Positions 1 to 9,200 of a stretch of DNA of 64,000 bases are shown here, piece after piece. Position 1 is the stretch's first letter. Each line of letters begins with the position of its first letter. The translations under genes and the position numbers were made by a program. The stretch lies in the NCBI RefSeq assembly GCF_945906775.1, contig NZ_CAMDRE010000001.1, positions 248,001-312,000 of the forward strand. Direction: 5' to 3'. The notes beneath the pieces were generated by a model. The model ran no database searches. It saw only the letters and a list, made by a program, of their open reading frames with translations, and was not told the DNA's origin. This DNA comes from Citrobacter sp. Marseille-Q6884. Lineage in GTDB: Bacteria; Pseudomonadota; Gammaproteobacteria; Enterobacterales; Enterobacteriaceae.

Positions 1-293
1 GCATGTACTTTTAAAAAGCACACCCTATCTACATCCAATCATCAAAGTCTCTATATCGTTAATGGCTTTACCTGATGATAAATTATAGTAGAGTGTTATT
101 TTTCCGAAGAAAAAAATAGGGAAATTAAGATTAAGATCTTAATAAACGTTCTTTTCAACACATGTCAGACAATATCGCGGAGTAGCGAAGGTCGTCGTGT
201 ACGTTTAAACAATTACCCAATTTGGTACCGCTTTATATAGCAGCGTAATGATAACGCTATAAAGCGGTTCGCATATGGTGTAGAGGTAATATC

Positions 294-1820
294 ATGCCGT
301 TTGGTCTGTTAAAAAAGCGTCGCTTCAGGCATCGATTAGTCCGCGCCATTCTTGCGAGTTTGCTTTGCATCCTGCTGGGGTTAATCAGCACGATCTGGCA
401 GGCAGCATCCAACCTCAAGCTTACTACCCATATTCGTATGATGAACGCCCGCCAGCTGGTAGAAAACACGTTGGATAGTGCCAACCACGCCGCGTCTGTC
501 GTCAAAGAACATCTGGGCAACCCCTGCCTTGAACCTGTAGAGCTGCAGCTCAGAATGCAGGTGGCTTACTCCCAGGATGTGCGCAGCGTAAATCTGGTCC
601 GGGGAAATAAAATCTATTGTTCATCGCTGTACGGTAATCATGAAGAGAATATCCACGTGGATGGTTACACCAACGGCATGCTCTACCTGATGAGCGACAC
701 GCTGATCAGAAAGGGGCAACCCTTGATTATCTACCGGATGGTCGTTGGCAATGACAGTATTGTCGTCAGGCTATATGGCGACCATATCCTGTCTGAGCTG
801 AACGTCATGAGCATCAATCTGCCTCTCGGTCTGGCGGTGGGGAATCAACAGTGGCAGGCGCATGCGGTTCCCCCCTTTTCTCCCGACATGCCTGGTTATC
901 TGGAGCTGGCATCGGCCCGTTATCCTTTTCGGATTGTCGCCGCGATCGCGCCTGCCGATTACGCCCATTACTTCTGGGTCTTCTCCCGGTTTTCGCTTAT
1001 CGCCTGGCTTTTGCTGGCCACGATTATTGGTTGTGCCGTATTCCGCTGGTCGGGTCGTCTGATTACTGCCGAACATGAATTACGTGAGGCGCTGGAGCTG
1101 CAGGAATTTATTCCGTACTTCCAGCCCGTGGTCTGTGGGGAGACCACACACTGGACGGGTTGTGAGGTTCTGATGCGTTGGTCACATCCCACCCTCGGGA
1201 TCCTTCCACCGGACAGTTTTATTCCTTTGGCTGAAAACTGTAACCTGATTATGCCGATGACCCAGGCATTAATGATTCAGGTGCGTAAGCAGTTCGTGCC
1301 TTTAGCCCATTTGCTGCCGAAGGACTTTCATTTCGCTTTCAATATCAGCGCCAGGCACTTTAAGGACTTCAACCTGGTGGAGGACTGTCGGGTATTTATT
1401 CAGGCGTTCAGCAGCAACCCGATTCGGCTGGTACTGGAGTTAACCGAACGGGAACTCCTGGTGGCAGATGACACGACGGAACGACTTGTCGCAGAACTGC
1501 ACAAACTGGGGGTACTGATTGCCATTGATGATTTTGGTACAGGTAATTCCAGTCTGAAGTATTTGCAAAACTTCAATGTCGATGCGCTTAAAATCGACAA
1601 AAGTTTTGTCAGCAATATTGGTATTGACGCGCACTCCGTCCATATCATTGACAATATTATTGATCTCGCTTCCCGTTTAAATCTGCAAACCGTCGCGGAA
1701 GGCGTCGAAAATGAGGCTCAGGCGACCTATTTAAAAGAACACAACGTGACGTTTCTGCAAGGATATTTATACGGCAAACCTATCCCTATGGAGGATTTCG
1801 CCAGACAATTTTATTCCTGA
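294..1820 (+). CDS. CSS-motif EAL-domain cyclic-di-GMP phosphodiesterase
   Basis: Inner-membrane enzyme predicted to hydrolyse c-di-GMP. A first membrane segment lies at about residues 16-36 and a second at about 232-255. The periplasmic loop between them carries the CSS motif (C109-S110-S111) and another cysteine at C78, the arrangement seen in disulfide-controlled PDEs of the PdeC type. The cytoplasmic EAL domain starts near residue 265. It keeps the expected catalytic signatures: EVLMR (EAL variant), FNISARHF, LELTE, IDDFGTG, KIDKSF, AEGVE and QGYLYGKP, so it should be active. The ATG follows a GAGGT-type ribosome site. The specific Pde paralogue cannot be named. It lies in the same accessory block as a giant LapA-like adhesin, a class often controlled by c-di-GMP, but no direct link is shown. 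Confidence 0.9.
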   Translation: MPFGLLKKRRFRHRLVRAILASLLCILLGLISTIWQAASNLKLTTHIRMMNARQLVENTLDSANHAASVVKEHLGNPCLEPVELQLRMQVAYSQDVRSVNLVRGNKIYCSSLYGNHEENIHVDGYTNGMLYLMSDTLIRKGQPLIIYRMVVGNDSIVVRLYGDHILSELNVMSINLPLGLAVGNQQWQAHAVPPFSPDMPGYLELASARYPFRIVAAIAPADYAHYFWVFSRFSLIAWLLLATIIGCAVFRWSGRLITAEHELREALELQEFIPYFQPVVCGETTHWTGCEVLMRWSHPTLGILPPDSFIPLAENCNLIMPMTQALMIQVRKQFVPLAHLLPKDFHFAFNISARHFKDFNLVEDCRVFIQAFSSNPIRLVLELTERELLVADDTTERLVAELHKLGVLIAIDDFGTGNSSLKYLQNFNVDALKIDKSFVSNIGIDAHSVHIIDNIIDLASRLNLQTVAEGVENEAQATYLKEHNVTFLQGYLYGKPIPMEDFARQFYS

Positions 1821-1914
1821 AGGTAAAGCGTAAACGCGTCGCTCAACCACCATCCTTTTATGGAGACATTTTCGAATATATTAACTATCGCGTTTTTGAT
1901 AGGGGTAAAGACAG

Positions 1915-2298
1915 ATGAAATGTTCAAAAAATAATTCTTTTACAAAAGAAGTGTCACACCAGTTGATAGCATTTATTAATGAGAATCGCGAAGAGAGATT
2001 ACAGATTGATGATTTGGCCGCTATTTCTGGTTTTTCAAAATTCTACCTGCAATCTTTTTTTAAAGCCCACATGGGCATTTCACTGGGTCGTTTTGTTAAA
2101 GAGACCTACCTGAATTACGCTGCCCTTGAATTAATACATACCCAGAATAGTATTCTGTCCATTGCATTAAATGCCGGATATAGTTCTCAGCAATCATTTT
2201 GCCGAGCCTTTCGGCAAAAATTTAATACGACGCCTAATGCGTTAAGGAAATCCGGGAAAGAACATAACCTGGTCGCCAACCACACCCGGATAATGTGA
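1915..2298 (+). CDS. Small AraC/XylS-family regulator (MarA/SoxS/RamA-like)
   Basis: A 127-residue protein made only of the AraC-type DNA-binding domain. The first HTH lies around IDDLAAISGFSKFYLQSFF (residues 31-50). The second lies around ILSIALNAGYSSQQSFCRAF (residues 78-98), followed by the typical F..P..LRK ending. There is no ligand-binding domain, as in MarA, SoxS and RamA, so activity is probably set by its own expression level. It starts 94 bp after the EAL gene on the same strand. I cannot identify the exact orthologue; multidrug or stress control is a guess from family membership. Confidence 0.85.
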   Translation: MKCSKNNSFTKEVSHQLIAFINENREERLQIDDLAAISGFSKFYLQSFFKAHMGISLGRFVKETYLNYAALELIHTQNSILSIALNAGYSSQQSFCRAFRQKFNTTPNALRKSGKEHNLVANHTRIM

Positions 2299-2857
2299 AT
2301 AGCATGATACTCGCATGACTTAACCCTGTTATTTCAGAAGCGCACTGTGATCAAGGCATAAAAAAAGACCGCACGGGGGGCGGTCAACATGATGCTTCAA
2401 AAATAATAATTATTAATCTCTCTCTCTCAGACACATTGGCGCACGTTCCATAAATCACAGAAAGTCAGGTTCTTTTCTCTGGGACTTAAGAGGTTTTATG
2501 AAACAATTTCAATATAGAGGCTAAAATCTCACCACGCAATTTATTTACAGAGATTAAGTTTTATATAATAAAATCATTACGTAATGCTAAACGATTAATA
2601 CTAGCAGGACCAGGTGAATAAGGTATCCTACCTTCATTATGGATTTAACAAGGCGTTTTTAAATAAGTGGAATTAACAAAACCATCACTAAAACGGCACT
2701 AAATAAAAACAACACATCCGGTTTTATCACTTTGTGAAGCATAACCACGCAGTCCCCCATCGTATTATTCCCTCAAGACACCACTACGGGGTAATAGGTC
2801 AATAAAAGCGATGGGGCGATCTTCGTTTTACCAACCCGACGGAGGCAGGAGGAATCG
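2299..2857. other. Intergenic region, no convincing protein gene
   Basis: About 560 AT-rich bases between the AraC-type gene and yiaW. It holds a minus-strand intrinsic terminator (2360-2385) that belongs to no annotated gene. Upstream of it on the minus strand is a 12-codon ATG-to-TAA reading frame (2413-2451). The right part, next to yiaW, ends with a strong AGGAGG ribosome site. Nothing else is recognisable. Confidence 0.6.
2360..2385 (-). terminator. Rho-independent terminator on the minus strand, without an assigned gene
   Basis: GACCGC (2367-2372) pairs with GCGGTC (2380-2385). On the minus strand the hairpin is followed by a run of seven U (the A run at 2360-2366). The orientation is wrong for the plus-strand AraC gene, so it implies a short minus-strand transcript starting upstream, somewhere near 2450-2550. 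Confidence 0.65.
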
Positions 2858-3199
2858 ATGTTCCTTAATTATTTTGCACTTGGTGTTTTAATCCTGGTGT
2901 TCCTGATCATTTTTTACGGCGTCATTATCATTCATGACATTCCGTATGAAATCGCTAAAAAACGTAACCACCCGCACGCCGATGCTATCCATGTCGCCGG
3001 ATGGGTAAGCTTGTTCACGTTACATGTTCTGTGGCCGTTTCTGTGGATCTGGGCCACGTTGTATCGCCCGGACCGTGGGTGGGGAATGCAGACCACACCG
3101 CAGCCACAGTACGAAAACCTGTTGTTACGGGTTGCCGAACTTGAACGGCAATTGAAAAAACAACCACACGCTGATTCTGATAACACTCAAGGTAATTAA
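2858..3199 (+). CDS. YiaW/YibI-like DUF3302 inner membrane protein
   Basis: A 113-residue protein with a hydrophobic first segment (residues 5-26), a second around 45-68 (VSLFTLHVLWPFLWIWATLY) and a polar C-terminal tail. This pattern matches DUF3302 proteins such as YiaW and YibI, which are encoded directly before a HlyD-like partner, as here. The function of the family is not established. The start follows a strong AGGAGG site. The stop is two bases before the start of the next gene, so the two are surely co-transcribed. Confidence 0.85.
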   Translation: MFLNYFALGVLILVFLIIFYGVIIIHDIPYEIAKKRNHPHADAIHVAGWVSLFTLHVLWPFLWIWATLYRPDRGWGMQTTPQPQYENLLLRVAELERQLKKQPHADSDNTQGN

Positions 3200-3201
3200 T
3201 T

Positions 3202-4338
3202 GTGGATTTATTAATTATTCTGACTTACGTGGCTCTGGCCTGGCTGGTCTTTAAAATTTTCAAAATACCTGTCAATAAATGGAGTATCCCAACTGCCGCA
3301 CTGGGCGGGATCTTTCTGGTTGGCGCATTGATTCTTTTAATGAACTATAACCACCCTTACACCTTTAAGGCGCAAAAAGCGGTGGCATCGATTCCTATCA
3401 CCCCGCAAGTGACAGGGATTGTTCGTTCAGTTACCGATAAACCCAACGAACTCATTAAAAAAGGTGAAGTTCTGTTTGAACTGGACCCGACGCGCTACCA
3501 GGCGCGTGTGGCGAGACTTGAGGCCGATCTGGTTACGGCGATTCATCATTCTGAATCACTGCAATCGCAACTGGATGAAGCCGTCGCCAATACCGCCACG
3601 GCAACCGCGCAGCGTGACCGCTTGTACCAGGATTACCAGCGCTATTTGCAAGGTAGCAAAGCGAAGGTGAATCCGTTCTCTGAAAGCGACATCGATCATG
3701 CCCGGCAGAACTATCTTGCGCAGGATGCGGCGGTTAAGTCATCCGTAGCTGAACAGGCGCAGATCAAAAGCCAGCTTGATAGCATTCTCAACGGTGAACA
3801 ATCGCAAGTCGCGAGCCTGCGCGCCCAGCTTGCTGAAGCAAAATACGATTTAGAACAAACCGTTGTCCGCGCACCCAGCGATGGCTATGCCACTCAAGTG
3901 TTGATTCGCCCAGGTACGTTTGCCGCGGCGCTGCCGCTGCGCCCGGTCATGGTGTTTATTCCCAAACAGAAGCGACAGATCGTGGCGCAGTTTCGCCAGA
4001 ACTCATTACTGCGTTTAAAAGCCGGTGATGAGGCGGAGATTGTCTTTAACTCTTTGCCCGGACAGGTCTTTACTGGAAAACTGGCCAGCGTTCTGCCGGT
4101 GATTCCAGGTGGGTCGTATCAGGCACAAGGCGCACTGCAATCGTTGACGGCAACGCCGGGCAGCGAGGGTGTGCTTGCCCTCATTGATCTGAGCCCGAAT
4201 GCCGATATTGATGCTTTACCGGACGGCATCTACGCGCAAGTGGCTATCTACTCTGATCATTTCTCTCATGTGGCCATTATGCGTAAAGTTTTACTGCGTA
4301 TGACCAGCTGGATGCATTACCTCTATCTGGATCACTAA
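3202..4338 (+). CDS. HlyD-family membrane fusion protein, YiaV/YibH-like
   Basis: A 378-residue periplasmic adaptor with one N-terminal membrane region (residues 1-50, including ALGGIFLVGALILLMNY), a lipoyl-like half (PITPQVTGIV), a long coiled-coil hairpin (about 90-215), the second lipoyl half (RAPSDGYATQV) and a beta-barrel region. Length and the ending MRKVLLRMTSWMHYLYLDH match the E. coli YiaV/YibH family. It starts with GTG two bases after the yiaW-like stop. No ABC, MFS or outer-membrane partner is encoded nearby, so the transported substrate is unknown. It is annotated as a yiaV-type paralogue rather than given a symbol. Confidence 0.88.
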   Translation: MDLLIILTYVALAWLVFKIFKIPVNKWSIPTAALGGIFLVGALILLMNYNHPYTFKAQKAVASIPITPQVTGIVRSVTDKPNELIKKGEVLFELDPTRYQARVARLEADLVTAIHHSESLQSQLDEAVANTATATAQRDRLYQDYQRYLQGSKAKVNPFSESDIDHARQNYLAQDAAVKSSVAEQAQIKSQLDSILNGEQSQVASLRAQLAEAKYDLEQTVVRAPSDGYATQVLIRPGTFAAALPLRPVMVFIPKQKRQIVAQFRQNSLLRLKAGDEAEIVFNSLPGQVFTGKLASVLPVIPGGSYQAQGALQSLTATPGSEGVLALIDLSPNADIDALPDGIYAQVAIYSDHFSHVAIMRKVLLRMTSWMHYLYLDH

Positions 4339-4344
4339 GCGGTT

Positions 4345-4415
4345 CATTGTGCCCTGTTGAGATCGGGCAATTATTTCAGACCGTAGATCATCTACACTGA
4401 AAGCAGGGCACAATG
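4345..4415. promoter_or_regulatory. Nested inverted repeats upstream of the LysR gene
   Basis: CATTGTGCCCTG (4345-4356) is exactly inverted as CAGGGCACAATG (4404-4415). Between them lie TTTCAG/CTGAAA (4374-4379 and 4397-4402) and the perfect palindrome GTAGATCATCTAC (4383-4395). The cluster ends 17 bp before the LysR-type start codon, which fits an autoregulatory operator. It could also act as a terminator-like structure after the yiaV-like gene, but no U run follows. Confidence 0.55.
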
Positions 4416-4432
4416 TTTACAGAACAGACATA

Positions 4433-5350
4433 ATGAAACAGTTGAAAATCCGAGATTTAAAAATCCTCCTGGATCTTGTTGAAACCAAAAGTTTCAGCCT
4501 GTCTGCGAAAAATGCGGGTCTGACCCAGGCCAGCATCAGTAAAAGCATTGCGGCGGTGGAGGACACGTTAGGAATCAAAATCATTGACAGGGAAAGCCGT
4601 CCGGTAAAACTCACGGCCTTTGGCGAAACGCTGCTGCCTCGCATCAGGAAGCACATTATTGACAATGATGAGCTGTTTGAACTGGTCGAGCATTACAAGA
4701 AAGCCCCTTCAGGCGAGGTGAATATATTTTGCCCCTCGGGTATGCAGGTTTATCTTGCAGAGAACATCTTGCAGCCGTTGTTTCAACGGTTCCCGGAATT
4801 GAATGTCACCATCACCACATCCAATCACTATAATGCAGACTATTTTAAAGGAGTGAGTTTTAATCATTCCTGTGACATGCTTATTTCTTATTCCCCACCG
4901 CATAACCAGAACCTGATTGCCCGTAAGGTTAAGCGGATCAGAATGGATGTGTTTGCCACGCCGGAGTTTCATGAACGTCACCCCTTCACGACACCAGAGA
5001 CGTTATCTCAGCACCCGTTCATTTTATTAAGTTCAATGGCAAATAACAGCTATGAAAATACGCTGGAGTTTACCCATGATAAAACGGCTGAAGTAAAATC
5101 GGTCACCGTAACGGGAAAACTAAAATTCGACAATGTCTATACGGCTATCAACTGTTGTCGAAATGGAATGGGCTACATGGTCACATCCCATTTACTGCTT
5201 AAAGAAACCACCGGGATAGTGTCAGTCCTTCCTCCCGAATGGGGCGTTTATATTGATTGCTACGTTATTTATCGCAGCCGAAAGAATCTACCGCTCCGTG
5301 TACAATTGTCGCTGGACTATATTATCGAACTGATGTCCCAGGAAAAGTAA
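4433..5350 (+). CDS. LysR-family transcriptional regulator
   Basis: A 305-residue protein with an N-terminal winged HTH (residues 4-63: LKILLDLVETKSFSLSAKNAGLTQASISKSIAAVEDTLG) and a periplasmic-binding-like effector domain from about residue 92 on. The size is usual for the family. Its ligand and targets cannot be read from the sequence. The region just before the gene is rich in palindromes, as expected for an autoregulated LysR gene. It is convergent with the HTH-only LysR-like gene that follows. Confidence 0.88.
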   Translation: MKQLKIRDLKILLDLVETKSFSLSAKNAGLTQASISKSIAAVEDTLGIKIIDRESRPVKLTAFGETLLPRIRKHIIDNDELFELVEHYKKAPSGEVNIFCPSGMQVYLAENILQPLFQRFPELNVTITTSNHYNADYFKGVSFNHSCDMLISYSPPHNQNLIARKVKRIRMDVFATPEFHERHPFTTPETLSQHPFILLSSMANNSYENTLEFTHDKTAEVKSVTVTGKLKFDNVYTAINCCRNGMGYMVTSHLLLKETTGIVSVLPPEWGVYIDCYVIYRSRKNLPLRVQLSLDYIIELMSQEK

Positions 5351-5417
5351 GGCCTCACGGCTATAGAAATCACTTCATTCATGACTGACTTGTCATGGCG
5401 GATAAACAAAGTCTGAC

Positions 5418-5756
5418 TTATTTAAATACGTTAATTTTTGGTGATTCATCACTCATCGCGATAGAGAACTTGAGGAATGTTTCGCCAATCATTTTATCCA
5501 GTTCTATCGCATATTTTGTTGGGCTCAGGCAACGCCCTTCCCGCTCAAAAAGCGGAACAGGAAAGTAAGAACAAAAACGCTTTAGCATAATACTCACTGT
5601 CGGTGCTGAGCAGTTTAATACTACACTGGCATTAAATATTGTTTTATAATTCATCACCGCTGAAAAGTAGAGTGCAGAATTAAAATCAATATTTTTAATA
5701 CATTCATAATCATGTTTTTCAAGCATATTATTATTCTCGGTGCTATCAATATTCAC
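5418..5756 (-). CDS. HTH-only LysR-like protein
   Basis: A 112-residue protein whose middle (about 24-84) resembles a LysR winged HTH: FSAVMNYKTIFNASVVLNCSAPTVSIMLKRF, then PLFEREGR..SPTKYA. The effector-binding domain is missing. The coding sequence is AT-rich and lies in AT-rich surroundings. It may be a genuine stand-alone DNA-binding protein of the kind encoded near fimbrial and adhesin loci, or a relic of a longer regulator. No remnant of a second domain is seen downstream, which favours a real short gene. Confidence 0.6.
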   Translation of the reverse strand: MNIDSTENNNMLEKHDYECIKNIDFNSALYFSAVMNYKTIFNASVVLNCSAPTVSIMLKRFCSYFPVPLFEREGRCLSPTKYAIELDKMIGETFLKFSIAMSDESPKINVFK

Positions 5757-6216
5757 TTAATCAGTCTCTCATATGGCAATACGAAATATAAGTGTTTTAA
5801 ATTATTAATCAAACAATCACTTACACCACAAACACTATAAATTTAAACGACATTACGCCAGATAAAGTTATATAAGCCGGTGATTTATTTCAAATATAAC
5901 AGTGCTGTCAAACAATAATTCCGACACTTTAAGCGGATTAAAATGTTTTATAAATAAAAATAATATTTATATTACTAACATTTTTCAGGAAAGTTCCAGA
6001 ATCAAATGCAGTCCACGAAGATTATCAAAACTACAAAAAAGATAAACAATTAAAAGATACGAAACAGTGAATACTATTATTCCAAAATTATCATAGCGCC
6101 AGCCTGATAACGGATTCGCTTTCCTGCGCAGTGCGCAGCTATCGTGTTACACCTCAAACTGAGAACAACGTAACGGGCAAAGCCGTGCAATCCTTCGCAC
6201 GGCTTTGCAACGGCTT
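5757..6216. other. AT-rich intergenic region
   Basis: About 460 bases, very AT-rich, between the start of the HTH-only gene and the end of the giant adhesin gene. It probably carries the promoter of the HTH-only gene. Apart from the hairpin at 6177-6208 I see no gene. The base composition, unlike that of the downstream core genes, points to horizontal acquisition or H-NS-bound DNA. Confidence 0.5.
6177..6208 (-). terminator. Strong hairpin after the adhesin gene
   Basis: GCAAAGCCGTGC (6177-6188) and GCACGGCTTTGC (6197-6208) form a perfect 12-bp stem with an 8-base loop, 8 bp after the adhesin stop codon. No U run follows in the direction of transcription, so it may act as a 3'-end stabiliser or a non-canonical terminator. 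Confidence 0.6.
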
Positions 6217-9200
6217 TTAGTACTGGTGATCCGGTCTGCCGAGCAGATGATCCAGCGAATGTACGCTCATGCTGTGATCGCCATGCCCAGCGTGCGTTTC
6301 CACCGGCGCACCTGACTGCTCGGCTTTCACGTGCTGAGCCGGTTGCGGAGCGTTGCCTCTGACAGGGTCATCACTGCCTGCAATCATGCTGGTGATGTCG
6401 CTTCCATGATGAAGCTCGTGATACAGCGTACTCAGATCGATGCGCTCTCCCGTGCCGCCCTGCATATGCTCCCCTGCATGTGCACCGTGATGCCCGGCAT
6501 GATTCGGATGATTCAGTGAGTTAAAAGAGAGCTGTTCATGGCTACTATCAAACAGATTATTCAACGCATGTAACTGCGCCCCACCCGCATGATGACCGGG
6601 CTGCCCGTGTTGATCGTAGGGACCATGATGACCGTGTGGCCCATGCTGTTCTGGCGGCGCGACCGTCACATCCACATGCTGCGATTGCTGGGTGATGTTA
6701 CCGTGCTGATCACGCGCATCCACCGTCACTTTCACGTCGTTAAGCCCGGGGTGGAAGTCGTCGGCTAATACAGAAATGTCGTAGGTCAGATGACCATTAA
6801 CATTGTGCAACTGCCCGGTATAGTCCTGATCACCAACCGTCACCGTTACGGAATCATTGTCATGAACATCTCCGTCCATGCTTCCGGTAATGTGGATCTG
6901 ATCATGATGCAGTTCCCGATGGCTGAGATGGTTATCCCCGGTGACCTTATCAATCACGATATGTGCATCCGCATGGGAATCCAGCGTCACCTGGTGAGTC
7001 TGCGTCGCGGTGAAGTGGTTGTGCGCATCATCCGACACCAACACGCTCACTTTCACATCATTCACACCTTCGTGTAGCCAGGATTTATCAAGACTGACGT
7101 CATAGCCCAGGTGGTTATTCACTATCGCCACTTTAGTGGTCACTTCATGGTTATTGACGTTCAGCGTGACGGTATCACCCAGTTTTGCATCGCCATCAAC
7201 CTGCCCGGTCACGGAAATATGTTGTGACTCAAGATCATTGATAACATCATCACCAGCCACGGCGTTGATGATGACAGATGCATCCGCATGGGAATCCAGT
7301 GTCACCTGGTGAGTCTGCGTGGCGGTGAAGCGGTTGTGCGCCTCATCCGACACTGACACACTCACTTTCACATCATTCACACCTTCATGTAGCCAGGCTT
7401 TGTCAAGACGGACGTCATAGCCCAGGTGGTTATCCACCATCACGACTTTAGTGGTCACTTCGTGGTTATTGACGTTCAGCGTGACGGTATCCCCCAGTTT
7501 CGCATCGCCATCAACCTTTCCGGTCACGGAAATATTTCGCGACTCACGACCATTGATAACATCATCACCGGCCACAGGATTGATAGTCACAGACGCATCC
7601 GCATGGGTATCCAGCATCACCTGATGGGTCTGTGTGGCGGTGAAGTGGTTGTGTGCATCGTCCGACACCGACACACTCACTTTCACATCATTCACACCTT
7701 CATGCAGCCAGGCGCTGTCAAGACGGACGTCATAGCCCAGATGCCCGTCAACCGATACCACTTTTGTCGTAACAGTATGGTTATTGACTTCAAGGGTAAC
7801 CCTGTCACCTTCCCGCGCATCTCCCGTCACCTGTCCGGTAATGGAAGTCATGCCTGCCGACTCTTTGGAGTTGATAATGTTATCCTGGGACACGGCATTG
7901 ATGCTGACAGCCGCGTCAATATGCGTATCGACAGTAATAATATGCGTTTCGGTCGACGTTGCAGTGTTACCCGCCGCATCTTTTCCAGTAACGGAAACGG
8001 TAATACTATTATCACCTTCGGTAAGGTCTTTATTATCAACCGCAATATCGTAAGTCAGCGTGCTATGGTGCTTGTCAGTATGCTCAGCAACAGTACCTTG
8101 ATAGGTGTGGCCGTTTACAACGAGCGTCACCTTATCACCCGCATGTACATCACCGTGAACAGTGCCTGTTACCTGCGTTTGTCCTGAAGCAAACTCCGCA
8201 ATATTGACTCGGTTATCTCCAGCAACCGTATTAACGTGAATGCTATTTTCTGCGTGTTGATCGAGAATTAATTTATTATTTTCGGTGATAGTCACGGTAT
8301 TCCCTACCGCATCAACGCCTGTCACTGTGTAAGTAATTTTAGGATCTTGCAGGAGCTCCGAGGTATTAACGGATACTTTGAAGGTTAATTCACCATTCGG
8401 ACCGTTTTCTATTTTCGCATTCAAATCATTGCCGTTGACGTGCACAATAACATTATTACCCGCATGCACATCACCGGTGACAGTACCACTGATCTCCGTC
8501 ATCGCTTTATGGCTATCGTCCAGACTCAGCACATTGTCGTCAGAGACGTTATTAATATGCAAAGCGACATCGGCATGATCATCAATAGTCAACGGTCTGG
8601 ATATGCTTTGACTAAAGGTATTCCCCGCATCATCGGCTCCAGAAATGGTCACTGTGATCGTTGGTTTATCGCCGGGATGCGCTTTTAACTGCGCATCCAA
8701 TTCTGCGTTAAGATCGACAGTGTTAACCTTCATCGAATAGCCTAACTGCCCATTCATATTAGGCAATTCTATCACTTTTACGGTGGTAGCATGACCATTG
8801 AGTGAAACTTTTACCTCATCTCCCACTCGCGCGTCGCCACCCACTACACCGCTAATTTCAGTTTGAGGTGCGCTAAGATCTTTCGCACTGAGAATGTTAT
8901 CACCTGAAACCGTATTTATAGTGATGGTACCCGCAGCAGTGGTATCGACAGTAAAGGCATGTGATTCTGTGTGCGTAATACTGTTTTGCGCAGCATCATA
9001 CCCGGTGACTTGCGCAACAATGTTATGATCAGCTTGCAGATCGGCGGTTTTAATCTCTGCTTTATAACTAAGATCGTCAGCCACCACGGCGTGATACTTA
9101 TGACCATTAACCATGAGCGTCACAGAGTCACCCGCGTGAACATCACCACTCACTTTACCGGTGATTTCGGTTATTGGATTTTTTGTTTCATCCAAATTCA

